Translations under genes and position numbers: made by a program
Origin: Pestalotiopsis fici W106-1
Lineage: Eukaryota > Ascomycota > Sordariomycetes > Amphisphaeriales > Sporocadaceae
Direction of reading: 5' to 3'
Length of the DNA stretch: 64,000 bases
Assembly: GCF_000516985.1 (NCBI RefSeq)
Contig: NW_006917096.1
Span: 2,217,606-2,281,605 of the forward strand
Shown here: positions 11,464-23,625 of the stretch, piece after piece
Position numbering within the stretch: the stretch's first letter is position 1
How the letters are laid out: the number at the start of each line of letters is the position of its first letter
The notes under the pieces: generated by a model
What the model was told of the DNA's origin: nothing
What the model saw: the letters and a program-made list of their open reading frames with translations, nothing else
The model's database searches: none

Positions 11464-14003
11464 GACGGGCGACGGGCGGACTTGGTAGTACCCTTCCGAA
11501 TGGTAGCTGTGACGAGATGCTGAGCTGGTATTTTGGCAAATCTCCAGAAAACGAGCAACTTTTGGGCAAAAGGGCAAAGCCTTGCGGCGATGAGCTTTTA
11601 TTTGGGAGATCCGACAACCAGAATCGCGGTTCAGCCCGATTGGGATCCGCTAAAACATAATTAGAATAAAAAAGACAAGAACAAGAAAAAGTCAAGTCAA
11701 AGTCCTAGAATATTGGGACTTGACATCGCGATAGCTCATGACCTTTGCCTGGGATCCGTAATGCTGCATGTACTGCTGACAGGTTATGCCACTTTTGCGC
11801 TGTTTTGGCCCACTGTCATATTATCAACCATGTCAAGTCATGGGTCAAGGAGGATCGACCCTTGCACTGCTGCCACAGAGGATTTTCCCTTGATGCAATT
11901 CAAGTTCGAGTTTCGGGCGCATCAATGAATGCAACATTTCAAGAATTTGTGATTCGCTATTGAATGTACATCCTCTCCGAGCTGCACAAGGCAAATATTG
12001 TCAATGCTGAATCCCCAAATCATATTTGTTCGGCCAATGTAGAACAACAGTAGAGTGAAGTCGTTGTGGAGGAGACGGCGAACTCGCGAATTCCACCGCG
12101 TAGGGCCGCTAGGGCCCGCATAGGTGACGGGTCCAGGGTATCCACCAAAGCCTTCACCAATGATTCTTTTTTAGGGAACTTTTTTAGCGCTGTACTCTGT
12201 AGAAAAGATATACCCTTGGAGGGATTCGCACCATTCATTGCCATTTTCAACTCTGGGCAAACCTCTTTGTTCCCAACCATATCTCGCCAATCTCCAAACT
12301 AGCCAAGCCAGCAGCCAGTTGCAGCAATGGATCCCTCCGTAGTGGAACAAGCCTAGTTGAAGACATGGAAAAAAGGGGCTCCGCATCGGCCCCGAAATTA
12401 TTGAAGGATCGCGGGGCCTGTCAACCAAAAGATCCTTCCGCCCAAAGTGGTTTGCAACGCGCAGCTCACAGCTTTTGATTCGTCCGTGGATCGGGAGTCT
12501 CCGTACCTCAGGTAGCACTCACTCGTCTGCCAAGCAACAACTACACTGCCGTACTAAACCTTTATCTTTCAGCCTCACTCGAGATCTTCAGTCTGCGACG
12601 GCCAAGATTTTAGAGTTTGCATTGCGCTGAAAAGCATGAATAATTCTTGAATGAGCACCATTTTTGTATTACATGATTGCGCTGAGCATCGAACAAGGAA
12701 GCAGTATTCGGACCCGACGCGACTCGGCGCTCAAGGTCTGGATTCATCTGATATCCTTAGGGGCCGACGAGTTTGTCTCTTGTCAAAGGATTAATACGCA
12801 AGCCAAAACAAGGAGTCGGTGTTTTATCACGAAGTGATGGCAGGTGTATTAGATCTGTCAAAAGCAATAATTGGTCTGAATAGCGATTGGTCCTAGAAAC
12901 CGCTGCATTCAAGGCAGGAGTCGAGTAATCCTCTTCAGTCACCAAAAGCCAAGTCCCTACGGTATGCGATATGGGTGAACTACAAATGGCGCGATATTTA
13001 TCCGTCGTGGTGACAAGCCGCAAGGTCCAAGGGAGTCTGCGGTAGGATAGGTGAAATTTCCCGCCCGCCTTTTCTATTCCGCCCCGCCTTGACCCAGCCA
13101 TGCTGAGCTACTAGGGGAGGCCTAAGTTTAGGCTACGGGGCCCTACCTAGAGCTGGGGTGGGGAGGCTTGTCTGTGTCGGCTTCTGCAGTCAAGATGCGT
13201 TCCAACGTTTCCCATAATCTAGAAAACCCGCCAAGCCGGCAAATCCAAAGCAGGGCAAATGTTATTTGGTCGACAAGCGGTAGGGCAGAAGGTCATTTGA
13301 GATTCATCACGGATTCTCTAGTTCGTACTGTTTTGTACCTCTTATCCGTTCACAGTCAAAAGTCCAAGTATGTGCGATCGGTGGAATGTGTATCTTCCAA
13401 TGAGCTACTACCGATTATCCGATGGCCATCATTTCGGTACCTCGCGTCTTTGCACGGTTCTGTATGGTCTGAGCAGCCGTTGGTAGTGATATTGTATTTA
13501 TATAATCAATAGCCTTCGCATCTTTCGCGATCCATTGTGCATTTTCTCCAATCCAGCAAAGCCAAGGACGTTGCAGATGAGTCCTTGCTCTCCGAAGCGA
13601 TTGGCATAACGGTAAACAAATTGTCGCGCATCTTCCAGCCCTACGAGGATCATTTCTACTGCCGAGAACATCTTTGCTGCCTGGCTGATTTTGCATATTA
13701 GTACCAGGATATGTAGATTGCTGCCAACAGAAAGGCTGCAGGTGCTGCTCCCTCTTTCGAGAACCTCGCTTCCTTCGCGTAGAATGACGACAGGATCAGC
13801 ACCCGAAAATTCACGCGTGGCACAGGAAGAGTGGTTAACAGTACTGCTGCACCAAGGAGCCTTTCAAGTCCGGGGTCCTGGTGGCACAGACTCTGTTATA
13901 TAAGAACCACGCCAAGAACTGCAATTACGAACGACCAGGAGCAGCACTATTTTTCAACTGTTAAATTCTTGATTCGAATCTCGAAATTGCACATCGCACG
14001 AGA
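11464..14003. other. 2.5-kb intergenic stretch, no gene supported
   Basis: Several frames of 70-115 codons exist on both strands, for example around 12,171-12,518 and 12,757-13,101. None shows a recognisable domain, a signal peptide with downstream exons, or consistent splice signals. The right end is the promoter of the gene at 14,004. Confidence 0.4.
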
Positions 14004-14956
14004 ATGCAAAACTCCACGGACGATCCATCTATAACTGCCCCTCAGGATAGGAGCACTCCGTTGGTTGAAGAAAGCCATGATCATGCCCAACAGCCTTCCC
14101 CTCCGCCCTCATCGGGCCGAGTTCCAGATGCCCTGACAGCGCAAATGAGTTCGATGGTGTCCAAGATGGTCTCCCTGACCGACGACCACAACGAGGAAAC
14201 CGTCTTTGCCGCCGAGATCCACATGGGCCTCAGCCCAGCGGCGCCGTTGGGGCTGCGGCCCGGTATCTTGCTGCATGACGGCCCGAGCAAAGAAAATCGA
14301 CTTCTCGGGGCCGCCGCGTGGCGCACACCGTTTAGTCCTAATTCCCTCGCTTTTAGCATTAGAAGTGCTCTCCTCCTTCCTCCATTCGTGCCTGGAGGGA
14401 GCTCTCCGGGTTTCATCGAAGAGATTATGACTGTGAGGCACCGTTCACCATACGGTGCAAGTAGATGAGAGAGAGAAGCATGCATTGTATAGACTAACTA
14501 TGGACAGCCCGGGGGCTGTCTTGTACTGCCACTAGTGTGGCGGTGCCATACCAGTGTCAGGTTAGGCCTGACAATGACTTTGGATTCTACTTTTCGACCG
14601 GCCTTGGTCGCAACGGCGATGTCACACGCGAGAATTTCTGTTGGAGAAAGGTCGAAAAACATGGTGCGGATGATATCGGCAGCGGAGGATTCGATCTCGT
14701 ACAGTTACCGGCGGCTGCCGGGCAGGCCTCGGTCTCGGACGGCGAGCGACTTGCCACCCTTCGATGGCTCAAGAAATTTACAAGACGCTTTTCGCTAAAG
14801 TTTTCCCACGTGGGCGGCTCTGATATGGGCGTGTATGATGATCGATGGAGGCTCGTCGTGGTGATTACTGCGCTTCGGTTATGGCACCTGCACGTAAACG
14901 GAAGAACCAGCAAGACCATGATTTCCATTGGCGGAATGCTTCGGGGCAAGCTGTAA
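14004..14956 (+). CDS. conserved-looking protein of unknown function
   Basis: Two exons (14004-14432 and 14561-14956) joined in phase 0 across a GTGAGG...GTGTCAG intron with a CTAAC branch site give 274 residues. The first 50 residues are Pro/Ser-rich and probably disordered. A globular part follows, with segments such as LRPGILLHDGP, LLGAAAW, FGFYFSTGLGR, a basic-aromatic ENFCWRKVEKHG, GFDLVQL and a hydrophobic strand-rich end (WRLVVVITALRLWHLHV). This reads as a beta-rich domain, perhaps of the LURP/Tubby-like kind, but I do not recognise a named family. There is no signal peptide. The acceptor at 14,560 was chosen because it alone keeps the frame. Confidence 0.6.
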
Positions 14957-15012
14957 ACGGAGAACCTGTAATCAAGCAGTGGTAGAAAAAGCTTATTTAC
15001 CCGACTGTCAAG

Positions 15013-15582
15013 CTATATTTCCATGATGTTTGATGTGGGTATATAGTGCTGTCGACCGGGAACGAATGATGGGAAAGGAAAACGCCAAGTGAGAGCAGGG
15101 ACACGAAAAGCGTGAAAAGCCAACTCAAGACCAAACGTCCCGATCGCGATATGTCGTCTTGTCTGCATAAGCATTTCTGTAAGCTTCATTGGCCCCAAGT
15201 TCAATGTTTGAAATCGTCTTGTTTCCGACCGTCGACCGTTGTCAGATATATCACTCTCCTCATCACTTGGGACATTCGAGTGCAACCGGACGTGGCGGCT
15301 GACCACTTGCTCGAGTTGCAAAGAATTAGACCACGACGACGCCTGGGTGCTTTGCTTTCTGCGTTGAAAGTGCTTGAAAATCGACCACGACCTGATTGGC
15401 GAGGACACACTGGCTGTGCCGATTGCACTAAAGAACTTGGGGAGTGCCGGCAAGCACATGACCAGGATCTCACAGATTCCCTCGGCGAGATTGCAGATGA
15501 GGAGGGAAGACGTGGAATAGGTAAAGTCCTTCGCACCGATCCCTTGCAACGAAAAGGCGAGGCGCAAGGCTGCCAGATGCAC
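15013..15582 (-). pseudogene. C-terminal remnant of a PTH11/rhodopsin-type membrane receptor
   Basis: About 189 codons are open with no ATG at the head (first possible start is GTG). The N-terminal part reads LAALRLAFSLQG, GAKDFTYSTSSLLICNLAEG and CEILVMCLPALPKFF. This matches TM6, the third outer loop and TM7 of the fungal rhodopsin-domain (PTH11-like) receptors, where K/D-D-F-T-Y/W precedes a helix with a conserved Glu and a CLPAL motif. A Ser-rich cytoplasmic tail follows. TM1-5 should lie upstream at 15,583-15,976, but no matching exon is visible before the neighbouring gene ends at 15,977. There is an acceptor-like TAG at 15,588-15,586. Most likely a 5'-truncated relic; a missed set of exons is less likely. 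Confidence 0.5.
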
Positions 15583-15976
15583 TGACTACAGGAGGCGTGT
15601 GACTACAGAGAAGGAAACATGAAAACGAAAGTACGCATCAAAGAGGTTCCAAAGCCCGCCAGTGTGGTATAACCATTTGAAACAAGCCATATTTCGAGCT
15701 TTTCGCGGCACACGAGCACAGCCGTTTTTGTTCGTCTAAGCATACCTAGCCACGTAGACCCAGATAAATCGGACTTGAACCTTTAACATCATATCTACCA
15801 AAGGTTGAAATTTGAGGTTAGAATAGATTACATGGAAAACAAAATATCATTCCATTGTATGAGCTAATGGTAGCAATATTGACATGAGTAGGTAATCCAT
15901 TCTATGAATGCATGCTCCTTATTCATTCTAGTCCCAATACATGACTCGTGAGTGTTGCATTCATCGAGTCGATCCT
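15583..15976. other. short intergenic gap, no receptor 5' exons found
   Basis: Searched on the - strand for TM1-5 of the rhodopsin-type receptor. Only short unrelated frames were seen. Confidence 0.4.
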
Positions 15977-18900
15977 TCAACTCCATTCGGGCTCAGTTAC
16001 ATCCTGCCGCCACCCTCGCCATATCAACTGCACAGCCCACGCTGCGAGAGGAATTATGACAATAGGCCGAGAAATCAGTTTCATAGTCCCCGCCGTAAAC
16101 CCTTCAATATTTAGTTGAAAAAGCTTTACGATGGATAGAAGTCCAAAGACCAAGACTACCGCCAGATAGGTGAGGTGCTCGCGGAGCTCTTCCATATTGA
16201 TGCGCACAGTAGGGCTAAACAACCAGTACAGAAAAGGCTCGATGCGTTCTACTCCTCTTTCTACATAGGTCTCAGCGCCTTTTACATAAAAGAATGAGTG
16301 AGTGTCACTTACGAACCGGTTTGAAGATCCAAAGCGGCGATGTCTTCACGAAAGCCGAGTGGTGAAGGTAAGGTTCGGATACCTCCTCACCCCGGCGACG
16401 GAGAGTGTCATGCAGCATTTCAAGCATCTCATGATCTGCAACCGCGGATACTTGCTGAAATCCAACCGAATAACCCGGCCGTGAAATCCGGGCGTGAATG
16501 TTACGGCCGTTCCTGAATATCCGTGGATGTTTGCTCTGGGCATTCTGCTCAGCAAGTTGTAGAGCCGATAGACCACAACGACTGTAGCTCGTTAGGTCCG
16601 CGCCAGCATCAATGAGAATCCTGACGGCTGGTATCATACCGCCATGTAGAGCCAACATTAATGGTGTGTAGCCTTCGGTTTCTGGAGTCTCGGAATATAA
16701 CTCAATATCGGGAACATGCTCGAGACCGCATCTGAAAACGGATGTGGATACAATTTGTTGTAGAATCTGGTGGAAGAAACGAGTGGATCTTCCTAGATCC
16801 TCACATGGAGTATGACATGTGGCCTTGTCAAATAGGTTGAAGAATTGCTCAAAATAATGCTGAGCGCATAGTCCATCAAGAAGATAAAGCCGTAAACCGC
16901 CCGGGAAGCGATACTGCGCTTGTTCATAGCGGAAGATGCAACCACTAACTACTTCTTTGATATAATCGGGTAGCTGAGCCGAGACTGTCAACATCAATTC
17001 GCATAGGGTCATCTCGTCTCCCAGGAACGGATTATCATTGGAATTAATCAGAACCCGGTCGAAGATCTGAGCCTCCTGAGATTCGTGTCGATTTTGGAGA
17101 ACCAGTACGTCCAGAAGCCGAGTCTTGAATGCAGGATCCTTAAGAATCCGGAGCCAAGTTCGATGATGATGTATAAAACCTATCGATGACAAGGACCGTT
17201 CTTTCTTCAGACAGAATTCCAGAACAAAGTCAAAGATCTCGGGGTTTCCCTTCCGCGCCGCAGAATCGACCACGAGAGAGGCATCAAACCCCTTTTGTAA
17301 CAAAAGCTGCACCAGGGGGAGGTTTCCATGGTAGACAACGTAGTCGATGACCAGGCGTTTTTTCCAATGGTCTGACTTGTTGATCTCTTCGCAAGTTCCC
17401 TCAATACTGATGTCCGAAACACTATTCTTTCCGCCGCTACCGGTGGCGGATGCCACCAGCGCTTTGAGTCTTGGCTCAATGTAGCTCATGAGAACCAAGA
17501 GCCACCGTTCATACGGAGCTTTGTCATGGTCATGAAGAGCAGCTAAGCCTCCGTTATCGAACAAAACGTCCTCCAACTCCTGGAAACTGTTCTTGTAGGG
17601 CAAAAGGTTGCCAATATGAGTCTTAACAGATGCGAAGCGATGCGACCCCACGACCTCTCCAGCCCGGTTGCATAGGTCCGGAGTGAAAGCATACTCCGTA
17701 GGTAAGAAGCATTCTGTAGCAATGGACCCTGCTACAGCAGTTCTTACCAGCTTCGTTGCTGAATTCAACTGAAAATAATCTGTGCACGCGTACCTAGCGT
17801 GAGATTCCATGACATGACAAGTGTCATCGGCGATTTTCTGCATCAGGCTGGAATTTTATTCAGCAAACGGTTTACTGATATCGGGTGAAAACCATTGCAC
17901 TCACTCGCTCCAATCATCTTCAGGCGTGCATCCAGTTTCGAGCAGAAATTTCAACGTTTCGTAGTATTCCGGATAAAAGTGAGACAAATATTGAAATTCC
18001 CCATTGGACTTGCGAGTTATCAAATCAATGGTTTGACGATCAGGACGCTCTAAATGACCATCCAAGATCAAGCGGTGAGCATCACAGAAGCAAATTGCCC
18101 GCCGATAAACAGGACCATAGATTTCAACCGTATGGCCCGGCTTCTCGCAAAACTGATGACCGGAGACAAATCTGAGAAGAAGTTAGTCCAATATAAGAAA
18201 ATGAATATATGGCGCTCACACTGTCAATATTCTCCTCATCGTCCCGTTCCTATCACACAAGTAGTCGGCAGGACTGAAGCGGCGCTCTTCTAGTAAGCGC
18301 CTCAACTTGCGGTGATCGGGAAACTTCGTCCGCCATTCGTAGAATACACAGGCGCGCGTATGTTTCACCGCACTTCTGTCGTTGCCGGTTGTCTTGTGAG
18401 AGCATCCATACTTTTCAGGGATGAGACCCAGCGCGTCAATAACCTCACTGTCCTCACAAAGCGTTCCGATATTGCACCAGATAGTTGTTGGCGGTCCACT
18501 GGGCCCCGTGTTGAGGAACATTTTCCATTCAACAAAACTTTGTGAGAAATTTCCGTAAGGATCAAACCTGACCCAATATGCAGCCTTAATCTGGCCTCTA
18601 TCCAGGCTGTCACCGCCGGAGTTCTTTTGAGTATAGCCAACGTGCAGCCGACCGAGTGGAGTCCTATAGACACGTCGCGAATTAGGCTGCATATATGCCA
18701 ATGATTTATTGTTGACGCCATCATCATTCGCAGCATGATGCATGTTCTGCGTTCTGCGCGGCGCCGATCCTCGTTCATTCCGACGAAGGAGGCTTTTATC
18801 ACTACCTTGGGCCGCATCGAAGAGGCTCTGAATCATTGGCAGAATGCTTTGCTTTAAACTTTCATTCAACTCGTGCACTGTGGAGTGATGCGACGATTGT

Positions 18901-19666
18901 ATCAGTGTCTGGGTTTCTTCGTTATGGTGACCTAAAATGGTAGTCACATGCGCTTCCAAAGCTGAAGATGTACTCAAAGATTGTTGTAGGTTCTTTTCGA
19001 TAGTAGTAGAGACTGTCTGGAGAGCATCCACGGTTCGGGTGTGTGCTGTCATGTCTTCTGCGTGGTAATGGGCAGCGGAAGACATAATGGATTGAAAAGA
19101 CTCATGAAAGCGGACTCTGGCAAATGACTTTAGTTCGTAATTTTGGTCCTGGCTAGAAACTTGCATCATGGAAACTCACCTGTTTGTTTTCTTGCTAAAC
19201 TCTTGTAGACGCAATGTCCGGTCTTGAAGCAGGGATCTGTGCTTTTTGAAATCTTCTTCGTGGAGGTATATTCGAACAGCAGTTTCCACCTTCTGAAAGT
19301 TCTTGCCTCGGGTTCGCGTCCTGGCTGCTTTTTCCAGGAGCTTCTTGTAGCGTTTCACCTCCTCATGACTTTCCTTGATGCATTCATCAAAAAGGTCTTT
19401 TTCTGCAGCAGTCATAGACCCATTGGGCCATGAATCGTACTCTTCCCTCAGCTCTAACATCTGGTCAGTTCTAAAGCCTTTGGACCGGGCAGTCATGCAT
19501 GGATACCTGAAAGTCGGAATTCATGCTCTATGAGCCTTTGCTGCATCGTATCGAGGTCAATCTTGCCTTCTTGAAGTACGGAGATAAATTCTCCCAGACT
19601 CTTCAAGCCTGTAAGCGCGTTGCCGGCAAGGCCGACGATAGCCCCGGCCGCGCCAACAGCTTCCAT
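15977..19666 (-). CDS. ankyrin-repeat protein with fungal receptor-type N-terminus and C-terminal membrane segments
   Basis: Six exons: 19666-19507, 19453-19180, 19116-18220, 18171-17905, 17847-16313 and 16248-15977, giving 1134 residues. Every junction keeps the frame. Residues 1-53 (MEAVGAAGAIVGLAGNALTG...) resemble the N-terminal domains at the head of fungal NLR/STAND receptors (HeLo-like helical type). Residues about 54-250 are helical and charged, likely coiled coil. A Trp/Tyr-rich region follows (LGRLHVGYTQ, FVEWKMFL). From about residue 515 there are degenerate ankyrin repeats (TLKFLLETGC, GNLPLVQLLLQKGFD, GNPEIFDFVLEF), the best being EGYTPLMLALHGGMIPAVRI with LIDAGADLTSYS. The last exon adds two hydrophobic segments (TYLAVVLVFGLLSIVKLFQL; RPIVIIPLAAWAVQLIW). 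I see no P-loop, so a NACHT/NB-ARC domain is absent. Likely role: intracellular recognition or signalling, inferred only. Confidence 0.78.
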
Positions 19667-20916
19667 CGTCAGCTGTTGTCTATCCTCGAGCGTGAGAAAT
19701 CTTCCGAGCAGACGTTTTGTCCTTTAGTGCGATATCAATCATATGTGATGAAGAGAAGTTCGATTAAAGCTATGAAGATGGCAAGGCTTTCGCACTTGGG
19801 CTGCGAGGTGGACTTGATCTTTCGCTGAGCCTGCCCATATTGCATTGCATGCAGCTCAGCCCCGATTGCGACTCCACGCCACCATTGGCATCTGCAGTGT
19901 TCAAAACACTGCATCGCTACTGGTCGCTCACCATACACACTTGCAGTTCTTTCCATACCTAGTCGGGCGTACTGATGCAAGCGCCTTTGAAATGCCCTTA
20001 CGTGTCACCAATGAAATATGCTTACATCGCCCAAGGCGTAATGTTGAACAAGGGGAGTGAAGACACCCGGGAATTGGTTTAATCCGAGGCCGCAGCCATA
20101 TGTATCCTATGTAGGGTAGAGACGGGCAGCGGGACAGTCACTAAGTCCTTCTCTCAGCTTGTTTGGGCGGCGAGTATTGTTTGTCTAAATAAGATTGTCG
20201 TCAGTTATACATAATTCAATGAATAAATGCGCTAAAAATCTTTCGTGAATTCTTCTCTCCTTTCTCCGCTCATGCAAGCAAAGCGACTTCCCGACAAGAC
20301 AATATACTGGTCAGCCCTTCAGCTTTAATGGATTCCTTTCGCAAAGAAGATCGGAAAGATCGGAAGCTGCATCTTGTCAACTTCTAGTTTGCTACTCACA
20401 TAAATGAGCTACTAGAGATCTACTTATTTGATGGGTGCGGAACTGTGGTTTCAGATGTATGCGGTCGAAGGTGAGGAATTATGCTGGAACTTCTATATAG
20501 ATTTCTAACGTTTGAAGAGGTATAGGTCAAGTTAACCAAGCTCATCCTTCAGTGGTTACCTCACTGGAATCGTTGGGTCTAGGTTCACTGACACGGGGAG
20601 ATTTAGCGTGCACGAGCGGCGCTAGCGGACATTTTCAGCTGCTCATACCGCCGCCTACACGTGCTAAGGGTCAGCGGATAATATACCAAGCTACGTTATA
20701 GGATAAAATATAGGTTTCGTACCTGATAGGAACAAATATCGCGCTGGCTATAAGACTAATTTATCGATAATAGACGAAAATTCACCAAAAATAAAGACCT
20801 GACCAGTATTGTGCTGTGTGACTGCGCCAGGAGCTAGCTGCTTGTCGCAGGTAAGAAACAAGGCAATGTTGCCGGCATGACATGATGGCTGCGATGCCCG
20901 CTCAAAAGACGTCAGC
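19667..20916. other. intergenic, promoter side of the ankyrin gene
   Basis: Next to 19,667 lies the upstream region of the ankyrin gene. No other gene, RNA or repeat was recognised in the stretch. Confidence 0.4.
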
Positions 20917-21900
20917 CTAGTTGGTCTGGAGAGACGATATTGCTTGGGGCATGTATGGATCATAATATTCGATCCCCCGGCAAACCTTCAGTACCAGGAA
21001 GTAGCGTCTTTCGTCTTCCAGTATTACACTTCTTCCAACGTGCAGCTTCATTTGCTGATTCGACGCTATCACCATGACAGAAGTCTTCGCAGCAGCGGGT
21101 AGGAGCACTAGACGAGACCTGCTAGCCCCCACGGCAAGCTTTTTAGACCCGACCCGACAATTTTCGAATCCAATATCCTCCTGGCTCGGTAAAATAAGAC
21201 CTTCAAAGTAACAATATCTGGCTATTTCAATGATTACATGTGTCACTTCTTTGAACAACTCCATCCAATCCAGTACCTCCACTAACATATTGATTCAGGT
21301 TCAGCTAAATTAAACCCAAGGATTATGAGATAGCAAAGGTCAGAGAGTGCCTTGATCCGGTGAACGAACTCCTTGGCGCGGGTACAACCATCTCTTGTTT
21401 CCCATTCCACTATTGAAGGCGAATTGTCTGAGGTAGAGGATCCTCGTTCGATCATTGTCTCACTGCTTTTTTGGGTCAATACCACAAGATAAATAGGAAG
21501 ATAGACTGGACGCTGGATGGAGGTGAAGCCTAATCGGAAGACTTACCAAGGGTACCAACTATCTCTGGGTCAAGAATCGATTCATGGTTCTGGCATGTTG
21601 TTGAATCAATTCCTGTTAGATCTTGGATACAAGCCAAGGGTAGTTATAGCGAAGCTCTGGTTGCAAGGCCGATTCCCGGTCATATGTTGCCATCAAGTCC
21701 TCGCCAATGTCAGAAAAGAATCGTTTTGCAGCGTCTCGAAAGCGATGGGAGAGCTTTCTTCGTTGTGGTTCTGGAGTGGCTCCATGCAAAACGACATATG
21801 TTCCAGAGGAAGAAAATGGCTTTTTGTAGGGCATGTTGGAGATGATCAAGTGCAAAGTACAGCTTTGTCCACGGTGAAGGAAGAAGGTTGGACGTTGTAA
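20917..21900 (-). CDS. possible hypothetical gene, fragmentary or decayed
   Basis: Three consecutive - strand segments look protein-like but do not join cleanly. One at about 21,855-21,616 has a charged part (RRKLSHRFRDAAKRFFSDIG). It may splice through an unusually short intron (about 41 bp) into NHESILDPEIVGTL, followed by a good GTAAGT donor near 21,550. One at about 21,460-21,282 contains IVEWETRDGCTRAKEFVHRI. The last, 21,288-20,917, contains ARYCYFEGLILPSQEDIGFE and ends in SSLQTN. No ATG with a good context heads the set and no family is recognised. It could be an intron-rich gene of unknown function or one disabled by frameshifts. Confidence 0.3.
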
Positions 21901-22478
21901 AGTATTCTTGTCATGAAAACAGAGAAATCAATGCTCTCGTTTGAAAGGGGGTTTAGATGACACAAACAGCAAATGCGACTCAAGCAGAACCAGGCACTCG
22001 TGAGAGCAGGCACACGCTATTCAGAGGGGCCACACTGCTGATTCGCCAGAAGCACCGACTGACTGCCCGAGATTTCTGTTTTGAGAATATACGATTATCT
22101 ATCTATGACTAGGTAGATATGAATGATTCAATTTGGGCCATGGATTCTCAATGACCTGCCAAATTGTGCTGCAGCTTATGGAGTGGTTCTCGTAACTGAT
22201 ATGGTCCAGCTCCACTCCGCGATCGCCAAAGTCACACCCAAAATAGGCCTAGAATCGGTATTTCTGTCCAATCACCTCCGAGATGCTATCGTATTGCCCA
22301 TAGACCACTCTAATCGCGATCAATACCCCTCAAATAGTCTGCCTAGATGATTTTCAAGTTGTAGTGTCATTGTATCAATGGGCTCAGCCATGAGAAACTT
22401 TTGAATTGCACTTTTCCCTTAATTGTTGACCGCTGTCAGACTGAGGACCGGAGCTAGTCAACCAAGCCAATAATAACA
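21901..22478. other. intergenic, promoter of the SDR gene
   Basis: No gene is supported here. The right end is the immediate upstream region of the SDR start at 22,479. Confidence 0.4.
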
Positions 22479-23306
22479 ATGCCCGAACCATCACTCGCTG
22501 GCAAGACGTTTGTAGTCACTGCCGCAGCAGCAGGCATCGGCTTTGCTACTACAAAGCTCCTGCTCGACTCTGGTGCAAATGTGGGAATGAGCGACAAGGA
22601 CGGCGAGGCGTTGCAACTTGCCGCTGCAAAGTTCGACCCCCAAGTCACTGCCCGAGTCCTGACTGGCGTGGTAGACGTGGCCAGCCGCGCTGCCGTCCGA
22701 GCCTTTATTCACGAGACACGAAACCATTTCAACGGCCTCGATGGCATCGCTAGTGTCGCCGGTGTGTCTGGCAGGAAGTTTGGAGCACAAAATGTCTGGG
22801 ACATCCCCGAGGACGAGTACGACTACATCATGGACGTGAATCTGAGGGGGCTTTTCAATATTCTGGGCGAGTCCATGAAGCCAGGCGTCATGAGTCGTCC
22901 GGGGGCAATAGTAGCCGTTGGAAGCGAGTACTCTTTCAGAGGGTCGAAAGGTTGTTCTCTCTATGCGGCATCCAAGCATGGACTTCTGGGCATGGTCAAA
23001 AGCGTGGCTCATGAGGCCGGTGCGGGACCAGAAGGCATTAGAGTCAATGCAGTACTCCCGTGAGTTGGACCTGTTCAACATAATTTCATTTGCGATGCTG
23101 ATAGATGCAGTGGCCCCACCGACACGCCGGCCCGTCGAGCTGTCATGGAAATGGTCGGCAAGGAGCGTGATTCCACAAAGAGGCGTCCGTTGGGAAGACC
23201 TGCTGATCCAGAGGAACTTGCAGAGATTATTCTATTCTTACTGAGCCCGAAAAGTAGCGTTGTTACTGGGGCGGCTTGGACTGCTGATGGTGGTGCAGCT
23301 AGCTAA
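22479..23306 (+). CDS. short-chain dehydrogenase/reductase (classical SDR)
   Basis: Two exons (22479-23059 and 23111-23306) give 258 residues, a normal SDR length. It should be an NAD(P)(H)-dependent oxidoreductase of the cytosol. The active site is intact: N121 (VNLRG), S149 (VGSEYSF), Y162 and K166 (YAASK). The second half of the fold shows HEAGAGPEGIRVNAVLPGPTDTP and ends in the usual VTGAAWTADGGAAS. The coenzyme loop is unusual: residues 14-21 read TAAAAGIG, so the first Gly of the TGxxxGxG motif is Ala. The acidic D39 after the second strand (MSDKD) suggests preference for NAD. The substrate is unknown. It lies beside, and convergent with, a beta-glucosidase gene, so the two may share a catabolic route. 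Confidence 0.9.
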
Positions 23307-23625
23307 GGTCAAAACCTTCTCCTTGAGTTACTCGGTGCTGTGCACTCAGCTAGTATACACGCCGTAACAGGTATTATTGGCTTATCTGTACTTATGGATG
23401 ACTTGATATTTTGAGCGAGGTAAAGATAGAATTGTGGTTTTCTATCATCTCGAGTCCTATTTCGATGCAAAGATGCCAAATTGCGATTGCGGGATATGAA
23501 AGTCTACATATGTGCCATTCAACTCAATATCCATACTGGCCTGGGGATTCCCGGAAAGGTACCGCGGACTGCCACCTAACTACGGAGTCAACCTAGTCTT
23601 ATCCTCTACAACAACCCTCTTCATA

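Noticed and set aside
11463..11577. N-terminal extension of the membrane-protein gene
   Set aside because: It begins at TTG and has no signal peptide or family-like content; the ATG at 11,463 is preferred.
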